Made by a program: the position numbers and the translations under genes
Origin: Solirubrobacter pauli
GTDB lineage: Bacteria > Actinomycetota > Thermoleophilia > Solirubrobacterales > Solirubrobacteraceae
Assembly: GCF_003633755.1 (NCBI RefSeq)
Contig: NZ_RBIL01000001.1
Coordinates: 3,085,426-3,149,425 of the forward strand
Length of the DNA: 64,000 nucleotides
Direction: 5' to 3'
Part shown: piece by piece, positions 1 to 7,639 of the stretch
Layout: each line of letters opens with the position of its first letter
How positions within the stretch are numbered: the first letter of the stretch is position 1
Notes under the pieces: generated by a model
The model's database searches: none
Told to the model about the DNA's origin: nothing
The model's input: only the letters and a program-made list of their open reading frames with translations

Positions 1-210
1 GCCGGCGCCCTGGTTGAACATCAGCACGGTCGGCGGGCGGCCGCCGGTCGAGGCGCTCGCGTGCGCCTCGTAGACCAGCTCGTGCTCGCGCAGCGCGTCG
101 AGGCGCTGCGCGACGGTCGACCGCGCGAGGCCGGTCTGCTTGACCAGGTCCGCCCGCGTCACGGCATCGCCGTTCCTGATCAGCCGGAGTAGCGTCCCTG
201 CTCCCGTCAC
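1..210 (-). CDS. ROK family transcriptional regulator, N-terminal part (cut by window edge)
   Basis: The complementary strand encodes the start of a third ROK-type regulator. After a GTG start come a winged-helix segment (LIRNGDAVTRADLVKQTGLA) and the TGGRPPTVL linker that leads into the sugar-kinase-like ROK domain; the rest lies outside the window. The segment is nearly the same as the N-termini of the next two genes, so this is a tandem paralogue set. The GTG at 208-210 is preferred because an AAGGGAG ribosome binding site lies at 218-224. An ATG at 237-239 opens a different frame that stops after ten codons in a GTGA overlap with this GTG. Confidence 0.85.
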   Translation of the reverse strand, partial: MTGAGTLLRLIRNGDAVTRADLVKQTGLARSTVAQRLDALREHELVYEAHASASTGGRPPTVLMFNQGAG

Positions 211-239
211 GACTTCGCTCCCTTCAGACCCAGCGCCAT
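207..239 (-). other. Ten-codon upstream ORF overlapping the first ROK start
   Basis: Reading from the ATG at 237-239, the frame encodes MALGLKGAKS and stops at TGA 207-209, sharing bases with the GTG start of the ROK gene. The ATG sits 7 bases after the TTAACT element shared by the ROK promoters, which fits a leaderless start. It could be a leader peptide that couples translation to the regulator, or chance. No protein family is recognisable. Confidence 0.35.
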
Positions 240-245
240 TTCGCT

Positions 246-258
246 CAGTTAACCAGGG
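246..258. promoter_or_regulatory. Shared ROK upstream motif, copy 1
   Basis: CAGTTAACCAGGG reads CTGGTTAACTG on the gene strand, close to the motifs before the other two ROK genes. It contains the palindrome GTTAAC. It may be an operator for the ROK proteins or a -10 element (TTAACT). Confidence 0.45.
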
Positions 259-351
259 ATTAGCCCGACTTACCTAAGGATTTGGACCAAAGTTTCACAT
301 GATTGGACGGAAGGTCGAATCCCTTTTCTCATCTTCCGGACGAAGTGAGCG

Positions 352-1575
352 TCAGGCGACTGACCACTGACGGCCGCGCACGACCTCGGCCTGCACGATC
401 CGGTCGATGACCCCGGGGTCGAGCACGTGCTCGATCACCATGATCGCCGCGCCGACGACGCCGGCCCGGTCACCCAGCTGGGAGTGGCCGAGGCGCAGGT
501 CCCGCGTGGCCATCGGCAACGAGCGTCCGAAGGACATCTCGCGCATGCCCGCGAGGAGCTGCTGGTGCACCTCCGACAGGTCGCCGCCGATGATCACGGC
601 GCCGGGGTTGAAGAAGTTGATGCACTCGGCGAGCACCTCGCCGATCGCGCGGCCCGCCTCGCGCACCGCCTGCGCGGCCTCGGGCTCGCCCTCGTGGACC
701 AGCCGGACGACATCACGTGCGGTCGTGGCGTCCAGGCCCGCTCGCCGGAGCCGCGCCGCGAGCGCGCGCCCGCCGGCCACGGCCTCCAGGCAGCCCAGGT
801 TCCCGCACCGGCAGACGACGTCGGTGTGGCCCGCGAGCCGCACGTGGCCGATGTCCCCCGCCGCGCCCTGGGCGCCGCGGTGGATCCGGTTGCCGGAGAT
901 GATCCCGCAGCCGATGCCGGTGCCGACCTTCACGTAGAGCAGGTGCTCGCAGCCGCGCCAGTGCGTCCAGTGCTCGCCCAGCGCCATGATGTTCACGTCG
1001 TTGTCGACGAGCACCGGCACCTCGTAGTGCTGGGAGAACCAGTCCGGGATCGAGAAGCCGTCCCAGCCCGGCATCATCGGCGGCGCGACCGCCTCCCCGC
1101 GCGAGAAGGCGACCGGCGCCGGGATCCCGACCCCGATGCCCCGCACGTCCTCGCCGCTGCGACCGGCCTCGGCGAGGAGCTCGGTGAAGCGCTCGTTGAC
1201 CCAGAACAGGACCTGCTCGGGCAACCGCGCGATGTCCACGTCGTAGGCGCGCTCGGCGAGCGGCGCCCCGGACAGGTCGGTGACGGCGAGTCGCGCGTGG
1301 GTCGCGCCGAGCGCGGCCACGAGCACGACGCCCGCGGAGCGGTTGAAGGCGAGCACCGTCGGCGGCCTGCCGCCCGTGGACGCGCTCCCTCCCGCCTCAT
1401 AGACCAGCCGATGAGCCATCAGGGCCTCCACCCGCTGGGCGACGGTCGAACGTGCCAGGCCTGTTCGCCGTGCGATGTCAGCGCGCGTGACCGCCTCCCC
1501 GTCCCGGATCAGCCCCAGCACACGCCCGGCCCCCACCGGCGCGCTGGGGCTTTGACTCTCTCCTGCGGTCAACAT
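352..1575 (-). CDS. ROK family transcriptional regulator
   Basis: A 407-residue ROK protein: an N-terminal winged helix-turn-helix (about residues 18-65, TRADIARRTGLARSTVAQRV), then the actin-like sugar-kinase fold. The ROK zinc signature is CRCGNLGCLE (about 256-265), and a phosphate-binding motif VKVGTGIGCGI precedes it. ROK regulators sense sugars or sugar phosphates and repress uptake operons; here the likely target is the divergent sugar operon at 2968. The ATG at 1575 has no ribosome binding site but follows TTAACT by 7 bases. A GTG at 1536 would match the start of the neighbouring paralogue and is the alternative. It probably acts as a cytoplasmic dimer. Confidence 0.9.
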   Translation of the reverse strand: MLTAGESQSPSAPVGAGRVLGLIRDGEAVTRADIARRTGLARSTVAQRVEALMAHRLVYEAGGSASTGGRPPTVLAFNRSAGVVLVAALGATHARLAVTDLSGAPLAERAYDVDIARLPEQVLFWVNERFTELLAEAGRSGEDVRGIGVGIPAPVAFSRGEAVAPPMMPGWDGFSIPDWFSQHYEVPVLVDNDVNIMALGEHWTHWRGCEHLLYVKVGTGIGCGIISGNRIHRGAQGAAGDIGHVRLAGHTDVVCRCGNLGCLEAVAGGRALAARLRRAGLDATTARDVVRLVHEGEPEAAQAVREAGRAIGEVLAECINFFNPGAVIIGGDLSEVHQQLLAGMREMSFGRSLPMATRDLRLGHSQLGDRAGVVGAAIMVIEHVLDPGVIDRIVQAEVVRGRQWSVA

Positions 1576-1581
1576 GAGCGC

Positions 1582-1594
1582 GAGTTAACCAGAG
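1582..1594. promoter_or_regulatory. Shared ROK upstream motif, copy 2
   Basis: GAGTTAACCAGAG lies just before the ATG of the second ROK gene. On the gene strand it reads TCTGGTTAACTCGCG, matching copy 3 at all but one position over 15 bases. Candidate operator or -10 element of a leaderless promoter. Confidence 0.5.
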
Positions 1595-1608
1595 ACGCAA
1601 CACGAAAT

Positions 1609-1618
1609 CGACACAACT
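1609..1618. promoter_or_regulatory. CGACACAACT element, copy A
   Basis: The decamer CGACACAACT sits upstream of the second ROK gene. It recurs as its reverse complement between the third ROK gene and the sugar operon (2895-2904). It could be a regulator site; no binding protein is known. Confidence 0.3.
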
Positions 1619-1719
1619 CGCGAAGGTTTCCGCTTTAAGAGGGCGCTATCGCGAACTTAGGCGCGGTTCTTTTGCGTAGGGACAGGGGAAAGTGACACGT
1701 TTCAACGCTGACACTTTGC

Positions 1720-2832
1720 TCAATGACCGTTGTCGCGGCGGTGCACGAGCCGGTTCACGGAGGCCTCGGCCAGGACGTGCTCGATCGCCATCACGGCCGC
1801 GCCGGTCGTCTCCGCGGCCTCGCCCAGGCGCGTCGCGGTGACGATGAGGTCACGGGTCGCCATCGGGAGCGAGCGCGTGAAGGCGGTTCCCCGCAGGCCG
1901 GCCAGCAGCGGCTCGGAGGCGGCGGCGAGCTCCCCGCCGAGCACGATCGCGCCCGGGTTGTAGAAGTTCACGCACGCGGCGAGCACCTCGCCGACGGCGC
2001 GCCCCGCCTCCCGGACGGCGCGGACGGCCTCGGGATCGCCCGCGTGGACGAGCGCGACGACGCCCTCGGGGGTGGCGACCTCGCGCCCGGCCGCCTGCAG
2101 GCGCTCGACGAGCGCCCGCCCGCCCACGACCGCCTCCAGGCACCCCGTGTTCCCGCATGCGCACGGCACGTCCGCGTGCCCGGGGACGCCGATGTGGCCG
2201 AGTTCGCCCGCGGTGCCGCGCGCGCCGTGGTGCACGCGGCCGTCGGCGACGATCCCGCAGTCGATCGACGTCCCCACCGACACGTACAGCAGGTGGTCGA
2301 CGGCCTGCCGGCGTGTCCACTGCTCGGCGAGCGCGCGGAGGTTCACACGCCGGTCGACGAGCACGGGGGCGTCGCCGAGGACGGGAAGGTCCTCGCGCAG
2401 CAGCGGCTCGTGCTCCGCGTCCACCCCGATGCCCACGGCCCACACCCGCTGCGCCGGCACCTGCGCGTGCTCGAGCGTGGCCCGCAGATATGTCTGAAGG
2501 ACCCCGGGACCCATCATCGGGCCCTCATAGCTACGCTCCGCCACCGGCCTTGCGCCGAGGTCGGACACGACGACCCGGCAAAAGGTCGGTGAGACGGCCG
2601 CCGCGAGGACGACTCCGGCTGTAGGGTTGAACTCCAGCGTGGCCGGAGGGCGGCCACCGGTCGAGGGGCCGCTCACCTCGTTGACGAGGCCGAGCGTGAG
2701 GAGCGAGTGGACGCGTTCGGCGAGGGTCGAGCGTGAAAGCCCGGTGGTGAGCGTCAGTTGGGCTCTCGTCGTGGCGTGCGCATCGCGGATCAGCCGCAGC
2801 ACGGCGCCCGCGCCCGCTTGGGCCTCGAACAT
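1720..2832 (-). CDS. ROK family transcriptional regulator
   Basis: A 370-residue paralogue of the preceding gene with the same layout: winged helix (about 12-58), TGGRPPATLEFN linker, ROK domain with VSVGTSIDCGI and the zinc motif CACGNTGCLE (about 220-229). It is the regulator nearest the sugar operon that starts at 2968 on the other strand, across a 135-base intergenic region, so control of that operon is likely. The ATG at 2832 lacks a ribosome binding site and follows TTAACT by 6 bases, suggesting a leaderless message. The inducing ligand cannot be told from sequence. Confidence 0.9.
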   Translation of the reverse strand: MFEAQAGAGAVLRLIRDAHATTRAQLTLTTGLSRSTLAERVHSLLTLGLVNEVSGPSTGGRPPATLEFNPTAGVVLAAAVSPTFCRVVVSDLGARPVAERSYEGPMMGPGVLQTYLRATLEHAQVPAQRVWAVGIGVDAEHEPLLREDLPVLGDAPVLVDRRVNLRALAEQWTRRQAVDHLLYVSVGTSIDCGIVADGRVHHGARGTAGELGHIGVPGHADVPCACGNTGCLEAVVGGRALVERLQAAGREVATPEGVVALVHAGDPEAVRAVREAGRAVGEVLAACVNFYNPGAIVLGGELAAASEPLLAGLRGTAFTRSLPMATRDLIVTATRLGEAAETTGAAVMAIEHVLAEASVNRLVHRRDNGH

Positions 2833-2835
2833 GTC

Positions 2836-2850
2836 GCGAGTTAATCAGAC
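2836..2850. promoter_or_regulatory. Shared ROK upstream motif, copy 3
   Basis: GCGAGTTAATCAGAC immediately precedes the ATG of the third ROK gene. On the gene strand it is TCTGATTAACTCGC, the same core as copy 2. Candidate operator or -10 element. Confidence 0.5.
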
Positions 2851-2894
2851 TTGCGACGGACCTGGGCGGAAGTTCTGACGTTGTGTTCGGATTA

Positions 2895-2904
2895 AGTTGT
2901 GTCG
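2895..2904. promoter_or_regulatory. CGACACAACT element, copy B (inverted)
   Basis: AGTTGTGTCG is the reverse complement of the element at 1609-1618. It lies in the divergent region between a ROK gene and the sugar operon, 27 bases before the operon's -35 box, a position suited to a regulator. Confidence 0.35.
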
Positions 2905-2930
2905 TAAGCCAGAATCGGACATGCTTTTGC

Positions 2931-2959
2931 TTGACATCTGGGCTAAGCGGAATTAGCGT
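2931..2959 (+). promoter_or_regulatory. Promoter of the sugar transport operon
   Basis: TTGACA (2931-2936) is followed after 17 bases by TAGCGT (2954-2959). The ATG of the first gene is only 8 bases further on and no ribosome binding site is present, so transcription would start at or next to the start codon (leaderless). Confidence 0.65.
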
Positions 2960-2967
2960 CCGCGCCC

Positions 2968-4074
2968 ATGTCTGGAGGAGAGGCTCGCGTCGCCATCGCG
3001 GGGACGGGATTCATCGGTGCTGTCCACGCTCGGTCGGCGCGGCTCGCGGGTGCGCGCTTGGTCGGCGTCGCCGCGTCCTCGCCTGAGCGCAGCGCCCACG
3101 CCGCCGCCGTGCTCGGCGCCGAGCGGGCGTTCGGGTCCGCGGAGGAGCTGGTCGAGGCGCCCGACGTGGACATCGTCCACATCTGCACCCCGAACCACCT
3201 GCACCGGCCGCTGGCGGAAGCCGCGCTGGCCGCGGGCAAGCACGTGATCTGCGAGAAGCCGCTCGCGGTCGACGACCACGGCGCCGAGGAGATGCTCGAA
3301 GCCGCGAGCGCCGCCGGCCGGATGACCGCGGTGCCGTTCGTCTACCGCTTCTACCCCTGCGTCCGCGAGGCGCGCGAGCGCGTGCGCACGGGCGTGTCCG
3401 GTCCGGTCCGCCTGATCCACGGCGGCTACCTGCAGGACTGGCTGCTCAAGGCCACGGACGACAACTGGCGTGTCGACGAGCAGCTCGGGGGCGCTTCCCG
3501 CGCGTTCGCGGACATCGGCTCGCACTGGTGCGACCTGGCGGAGTTCGTCTCCGGCCACCGGATCACCCGGCTGTGCGCCCGCACGTACGCGGCGTACCCC
3601 GAGCGCGTGACCGAGGACGCCGTGATCCTCCAGTTCGAGACCGACCGCGGCGCGGTCGGCAGCGCGGTCATCAGCCAGATCTCGGCCGGCCGCAAGAACC
3701 AGCTCAAGCTCGAGATCGACGCCGCCGAGGAGGCGCTCGCGTTCGACCAGGAGGAGCCGGACGGCCTCTGGATCGGGCGACGCGAGCACGCGACGCTGCT
3801 CAAGCGCGACCCCGCGGTGCTCTCGCCCGCGGCCGCCCGCTACGCGACCGTGCCCGCCGGCCACCCGCAGGGCTACAACGACTGCTTCGACGCCTTCGTC
3901 GCCGACGCCTACGAGGCCGCCCGGACGGGCGAGGCCCCGGACGGGCTGCCGGACTTCCGTGACGGACTCCGCGCGGCCCGGATCACCGCGGCCGTGCTGA
4001 CGTCCGCCGAGACCGAGACGTGGGTCGACGTGCCGAGCGCGACGGCCTTGACCGCGGAGACCGCTGATGTCTGA
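2968..4074 (+). CDS. Gfo/Idh/MocA family NAD(P)-dependent oxidoreductase
   Basis: A 368-residue sugar or cyclitol dehydrogenase. The Rossmann motif GTGFIG lies at about 11-16, the family's EKP motif (HVICEKPLAVD) at about 93-103 with its catalytic lysine, and a C-terminal alpha/beta domain follows. Relatives oxidise inositols, or C3 of sugars (ThuB, AFR and glycoside 3-dehydrogenases). It is first in an operon with an ABC sugar importer; its last 8 bases overlap the ATPase gene. This suggests that it acts on the imported substrate. The substrate is not decided by sequence. Confidence 0.9.
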   Translation: MSGGEARVAIAGTGFIGAVHARSARLAGARLVGVAASSPERSAHAAAVLGAERAFGSAEELVEAPDVDIVHICTPNHLHRPLAEAALAAGKHVICEKPLAVDDHGAEEMLEAASAAGRMTAVPFVYRFYPCVREARERVRTGVSGPVRLIHGGYLQDWLLKATDDNWRVDEQLGGASRAFADIGSHWCDLAEFVSGHRITRLCARTYAAYPERVTEDAVILQFETDRGAVGSAVISQISAGRKNQLKLEIDAAEEALAFDQEEPDGLWIGRREHATLLKRDPAVLSPAAARYATVPAGHPQGYNDCFDAFVADAYEAARTGEAPDGLPDFRDGLRAARITAAVLTSAETETWVDVPSATALTAETADV

Positions 4075-5572
4075 TCAATCGCTCCTGCAGATGCAGGGCA
4101 TCCGCAAGTCGTTCGTCGGCGTGGAAGTGCTCCACGGCGTCGACCTCGACCTGCGGGCCGGCGAGATCCACGCGATCGTGGGCGAGAACGGCGCCGGCAA
4201 GTCCACGCTGATGAAGACGCTCGCGGGCGTCCACGCGCCCGACGAGGGCACGATCCGGATCGACGGCGAGGAGGTGACGTTCCACCACCCCGCCGCGGCC
4301 CAGGCCGCCGGCGTCGGCATCGTGTACCAGGAGTTCAACCTCCTGCCCGACCGCAACGTCGCCGAGAACGTCTTCATCGGCCGCGAGCCGCGCAAGGCGG
4401 GCCTCGTCGACCGTCGCCGGATGGAGCGCGAGACCGCCGCGCTGCTCGAGGAGGTCGGCGAGAGCAGCTTCGGCCCGCGCACGCCGGTCCGCTGGCTCTC
4501 GGTCGCCCAGCAGCAGGTGGTCGAGATCGTCAAGGCGCGTTCCCTCAACGCGCGCATCCTGGTGCTCGACGAGCCGACCGCCGCGCTGGCCGAAGGCGAG
4601 GTCGAGCTGCTCTTCACGCTCGTGCGCCGGCTGCAGGAGCTGGGCGTCGGCATCCTCTACATCTCGCACCGCCTGCGCGAGGTGTTCGCGCTGTCGGACC
4701 GGATCACGGTCATCAAGGACGGCGGCGTCGTCAAGACGCTCGACACGTCCGCGACCAACCAGCGCGAGCTCGTGAATCTGATGGTCGGCCGCGAGCTCGA
4801 CGGGTACTTCCCGCCGCGCGGCGACAAGGCCGACCTCGGCAACGTCCGCCTCGCGGTCAAGCAGCTCTCGACGCCGCTGCTGCGCGACGTGTCCTTCGAG
4901 GTGCGCGCCGGCGAGATCGTCGGCCTCGCGGGCCTGCAGGGCTCCGGTCGCACCCAGATCGCCCGCGCGGTCTTCGGCGCCGACCCGGTGACGGCCGGCA
5001 CGGTCGAGGTGGACGGCAAGTCCGTGCGCTTCAAGCATCCGCGCCAGGCGGTCAAGGCGGGCCTCGGCTTCATCACCGAGGACCGCAAGGCCGAGGGTCT
5101 CGCGCTCGCGCAGTCGATCGCCGACAACATGATGCTCGCCGTCCGGACCGTGCTGCCCGCGCGTAAGCGCCGCTCCACGCCGGGCTTGATGTCCGTCAGG
5201 GAGCTCGCCGAGGTCACCGAGCTGCGCGCCCGCGGTCCCGAGCAGGAGGTGCGCTTCCTCTCGGGTGGCAACCAGCAGAAGGTCGTCCTCTCCAAGTGGC
5301 TGCAGACCCAGCCGCAGATCCTGATCTTCGACGAGCCGACGCGTGGCATCGACGTCGGCGCGAAGGCCGGCATCCACGATCTGATCCGCAAGCTCGCGAA
5401 GGACGGCGTCGCCGTGTTGATGATCTCGTCCGAGCTCCCCGAGCTGATCGGCATGAGCGACCGCATCCTCGTCATGCACGAGGGCCGCCTCGCGGGTGAG
5501 CTCCCCGGCGGCGCGAGCGAGCCGCAGATCATGGAACTCGCGACCGGGGCGCAGGACGAGGTGGCGGCATGA
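4067..5572 (+). CDS. Sugar ABC transporter ATP-binding protein (RbsA/MglA type)
   Basis: A 501-residue protein with two fused ABC domains, as in ribose/galactose/inositol importers. Domain 1 has Walker A GENGAGKST (about 43-51) and Walker B LVLDEP (about 165-170) but a degenerate signature LSVAQQQ. Domain 2 has the canonical signature LSGGNQQK and Walker B ILIFDEPTRG; its Walker A is degenerate (GLQGSGRT), as is usual in the family. It powers the two permeases encoded directly downstream. Its start overlaps the preceding dehydrogenase and its stop overlaps the next ATG (ATGA). Confidence 0.95.
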   Translation: MSDQSLLQMQGIRKSFVGVEVLHGVDLDLRAGEIHAIVGENGAGKSTLMKTLAGVHAPDEGTIRIDGEEVTFHHPAAAQAAGVGIVYQEFNLLPDRNVAENVFIGREPRKAGLVDRRRMERETAALLEEVGESSFGPRTPVRWLSVAQQQVVEIVKARSLNARILVLDEPTAALAEGEVELLFTLVRRLQELGVGILYISHRLREVFALSDRITVIKDGGVVKTLDTSATNQRELVNLMVGRELDGYFPPRGDKADLGNVRLAVKQLSTPLLRDVSFEVRAGEIVGLAGLQGSGRTQIARAVFGADPVTAGTVEVDGKSVRFKHPRQAVKAGLGFITEDRKAEGLALAQSIADNMMLAVRTVLPARKRRSTPGLMSVRELAEVTELRARGPEQEVRFLSGGNQQKVVLSKWLQTQPQILIFDEPTRGIDVGAKAGIHDLIRKLAKDGVAVLMISSELPELIGMSDRILVMHEGRLAGELPGGASEPQIMELATGAQDEVAA

Positions 5573-6600
5573 CCGTGATCGATCCCTCCGAGCAGAGCCC
5601 GGGCACGCGCGCGGCCACGCGCAAGGAGCGCGTCGCCGGCTGGCGCGTGGGCGTGCTCGCCTCGCCCGCGGCGCCCGTCTACGGCGCGCTGCTGGGCATC
5701 ATCATCATCGCCTGGATCGTCGTCACGATCGACGGCGGCGAGTTCCTGACGACGGGCAACATCGTCAACATGCTGCAGCGCTCGGTCGCGCTCGGCATCG
5801 TCTCGCTCGGCCAGACCGTCGTGATCCTGCTGGGCTCGCTGGACCTGTCGGTGGCGGCGCTCATCTCGCTGTCGTCGCTCGTCACCGCGCAGCAGATGGA
5901 CGGCCAGTCCGGCAACGTCATCCCGGCCATCGTGATCGTCCTGCTGCTGGGCGCCGGCGTCGGCCTCGCCAACGGCCTGATCATCACCAAGCTGCGCGTG
6001 AACGCGTTCATCGCGACGCTCGGCATGGCGCTGATCCTCGGCGGCATCATCGAGAACGGCTGGAGCGGCCCGCAGGGCGGCGTGACCGACGGCTTCTCGC
6101 AGGACCTGGGCTACACGCGCTTCGGCGTGATCCCGATGTCCTTCATCCTCTTCGCCGTCGTCGCGGCGATCGTCTGGTTCGTCCTGCGCAGCACGCGGTT
6201 CGGCTACCGGGTCTACGCGGTCGGCGGCTCCGAGGACGTCTCGAAGCTGTCGGGCCTGCGCACGCACCGCACGATCATCGGCGCGCACATCCTCTGCTCG
6301 CTGACCGCGGTGATCACCGGCATCTTCCTGGCCTCGCGCCTGAAGGCGGGCACGCCGACGGTCGGCGCCGACGGCGGCTACGACCTCGAGTCGATCGCGG
6401 CCGTGGTGCTCGGCGGCACCGCGCTCACCGGCGGTCGCGGCGGCGTGATCGGCACGATCGGCGGCGTGTTCATCCTCGCCGTCCTCGACAACGTCTTCAA
6501 CCAACTCGAGTTCAACTCGTTCGTCAGGGATGTCGTCCGAGGCATCGTCATCATCGCCGCCGTCGCCATCTACGCGCGGCGCCAGGAGAAGAAGGCATGA
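5569..6600 (+). CDS. Sugar ABC transporter permease (RbsC family)
   Basis: A 343-residue membrane protein of the BPD_transp_2 type, with about eight to ten hydrophobic segments and the conserved loop SLDLSVAAL and C-terminal VVLGGTALTGGRGGV. It forms the channel for a monosaccharide or cyclitol with the ATPase upstream. It overlaps both neighbours by four bases. A second, different permease follows, so the importer is probably a heterodimer rather than the RbsC homodimer. Confidence 0.93.
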   Translation: MTVIDPSEQSPGTRAATRKERVAGWRVGVLASPAAPVYGALLGIIIIAWIVVTIDGGEFLTTGNIVNMLQRSVALGIVSLGQTVVILLGSLDLSVAALISLSSLVTAQQMDGQSGNVIPAIVIVLLLGAGVGLANGLIITKLRVNAFIATLGMALILGGIIENGWSGPQGGVTDGFSQDLGYTRFGVIPMSFILFAVVAAIVWFVLRSTRFGYRVYAVGGSEDVSKLSGLRTHRTIIGAHILCSLTAVITGIFLASRLKAGTPTVGADGGYDLESIAAVVLGGTALTGGRGGVIGTIGGVFILAVLDNVFNQLEFNSFVRDVVRGIVIIAAVAIYARRQEKKA

Positions 6601-7607
6601 GCACCGAGAACGTCAGCGCCTCGGGCTTCGGCGCCGACGCGGGAGACCGCGGCAAGCGCATCCTGAGCGCCCTGCTCAGCACCGGGACGATCTTCATCCT
6701 GCTGCTGATCCTGTGGGTCTGGATCACGATCCTGAACCCGACCTTCGCCGAGCCCGGGCCGTTCCTGGCCTACCTGAAGCGCTCGGCCCCGCTGGTGATC
6801 CTCGCGGCGGGCGCGTACTTCGTGCTCGTCAGCGGCAACTTCGACCTGTCGGTCGGCTCGCTCGTGACCGTGATGGTCGTGGTCGCGGCGCGCCTGATCG
6901 AAGGCGAGCCGAGCCGCACGTGGCCCGTGATCCTGCTGCTGCTGGTGATCGGCGCCGTCGTCGGCTTCGCGAACGGCTTCATCTCGACGATCCTGCGCGT
7001 GCCGTCGTTCATCACGACGTTGGGCATGCTGCTGATCCTCAACGGGGCCGTGTTCTGGTGGACGGGTGGCGCGCCACGCGGCGCGCTCTCGGAGAACTTC
7101 CGCTCGATCGGGCGTCAGGGGATCGAGGGGATCCCGTGGATCGAGCAGCTGCCGTGGTCCGTGATCCTGATGTTCGTGATCGGAGCCGCATCGGTGTTGC
7201 TGATGCGGGCCGACTTCGGACGCCAGCTGATCGCCACGGGTGACAACGAACGAGCCGCCCGCCTGTCGGGCGTGCGCGTGGACCGCGTGCGGATCCTGGC
7301 CTTCGTCCTCTCGGGCGTCCTGGCCGCCGTCGCGGGGATTCTGCTCGGAGGCTTCGGCGGGGTCTCGGCCCAGGTCGGCAAGGGCCTCGAGTTCGACGCG
7401 ATCACCGCCTGCGTGCTGGGTGGGGTCGTGCTCGGGGGCGGCCGTGGATCGGTCGTCGCCGCGATGGCCGGTGCTCTCACCCTCGAGGCGCTGTTCACGT
7501 GGCTCAACCTGCAGGGCATCTCCGGCGCGCTCGAGGACACCGTCCAGGGCGTGATCATCATCGGCGCCGTCGGCTTCGCCGCCTACCGGCTCCGCGGCGC
7601 CCGATGA
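6597..7607 (+). CDS. Sugar ABC transporter permease (RbsC family), second subunit
   Basis: A 336-residue permease of the same family as the upstream gene, with the matching motifs SGNFDLSVGSL and CVLGGVVLGGGRGSV. Its N-terminus is cytoplasmic and polar and is followed by about eight to ten membrane segments. The start is the ATG that overlaps the previous stop. Divergence from the first permease argues for an obligate pair. Confidence 0.92.
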   Translation: MSTENVSASGFGADAGDRGKRILSALLSTGTIFILLLILWVWITILNPTFAEPGPFLAYLKRSAPLVILAAGAYFVLVSGNFDLSVGSLVTVMVVVAARLIEGEPSRTWPVILLLLVIGAVVGFANGFISTILRVPSFITTLGMLLILNGAVFWWTGGAPRGALSENFRSIGRQGIEGIPWIEQLPWSVILMFVIGAASVLLMRADFGRQLIATGDNERAARLSGVRVDRVRILAFVLSGVLAAVAGILLGGFGGVSAQVGKGLEFDAITACVLGGVVLGGGRGSVVAAMAGALTLEALFTWLNLQGISGALEDTVQGVIIIGAVGFAAYRLRGAR

Positions 7608-7639
7608 AGCAGATGCACAACCAACGAGGAGGAACAGGG

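Noticed and set aside
4657-6504. Long minus-strand frame antisense to the ABC transporter genes
   Set aside because: The sense strand encodes clear ATPase and permease motifs; the antisense product is dominated by Asp, Arg, Ala and His with no recognisable fold.
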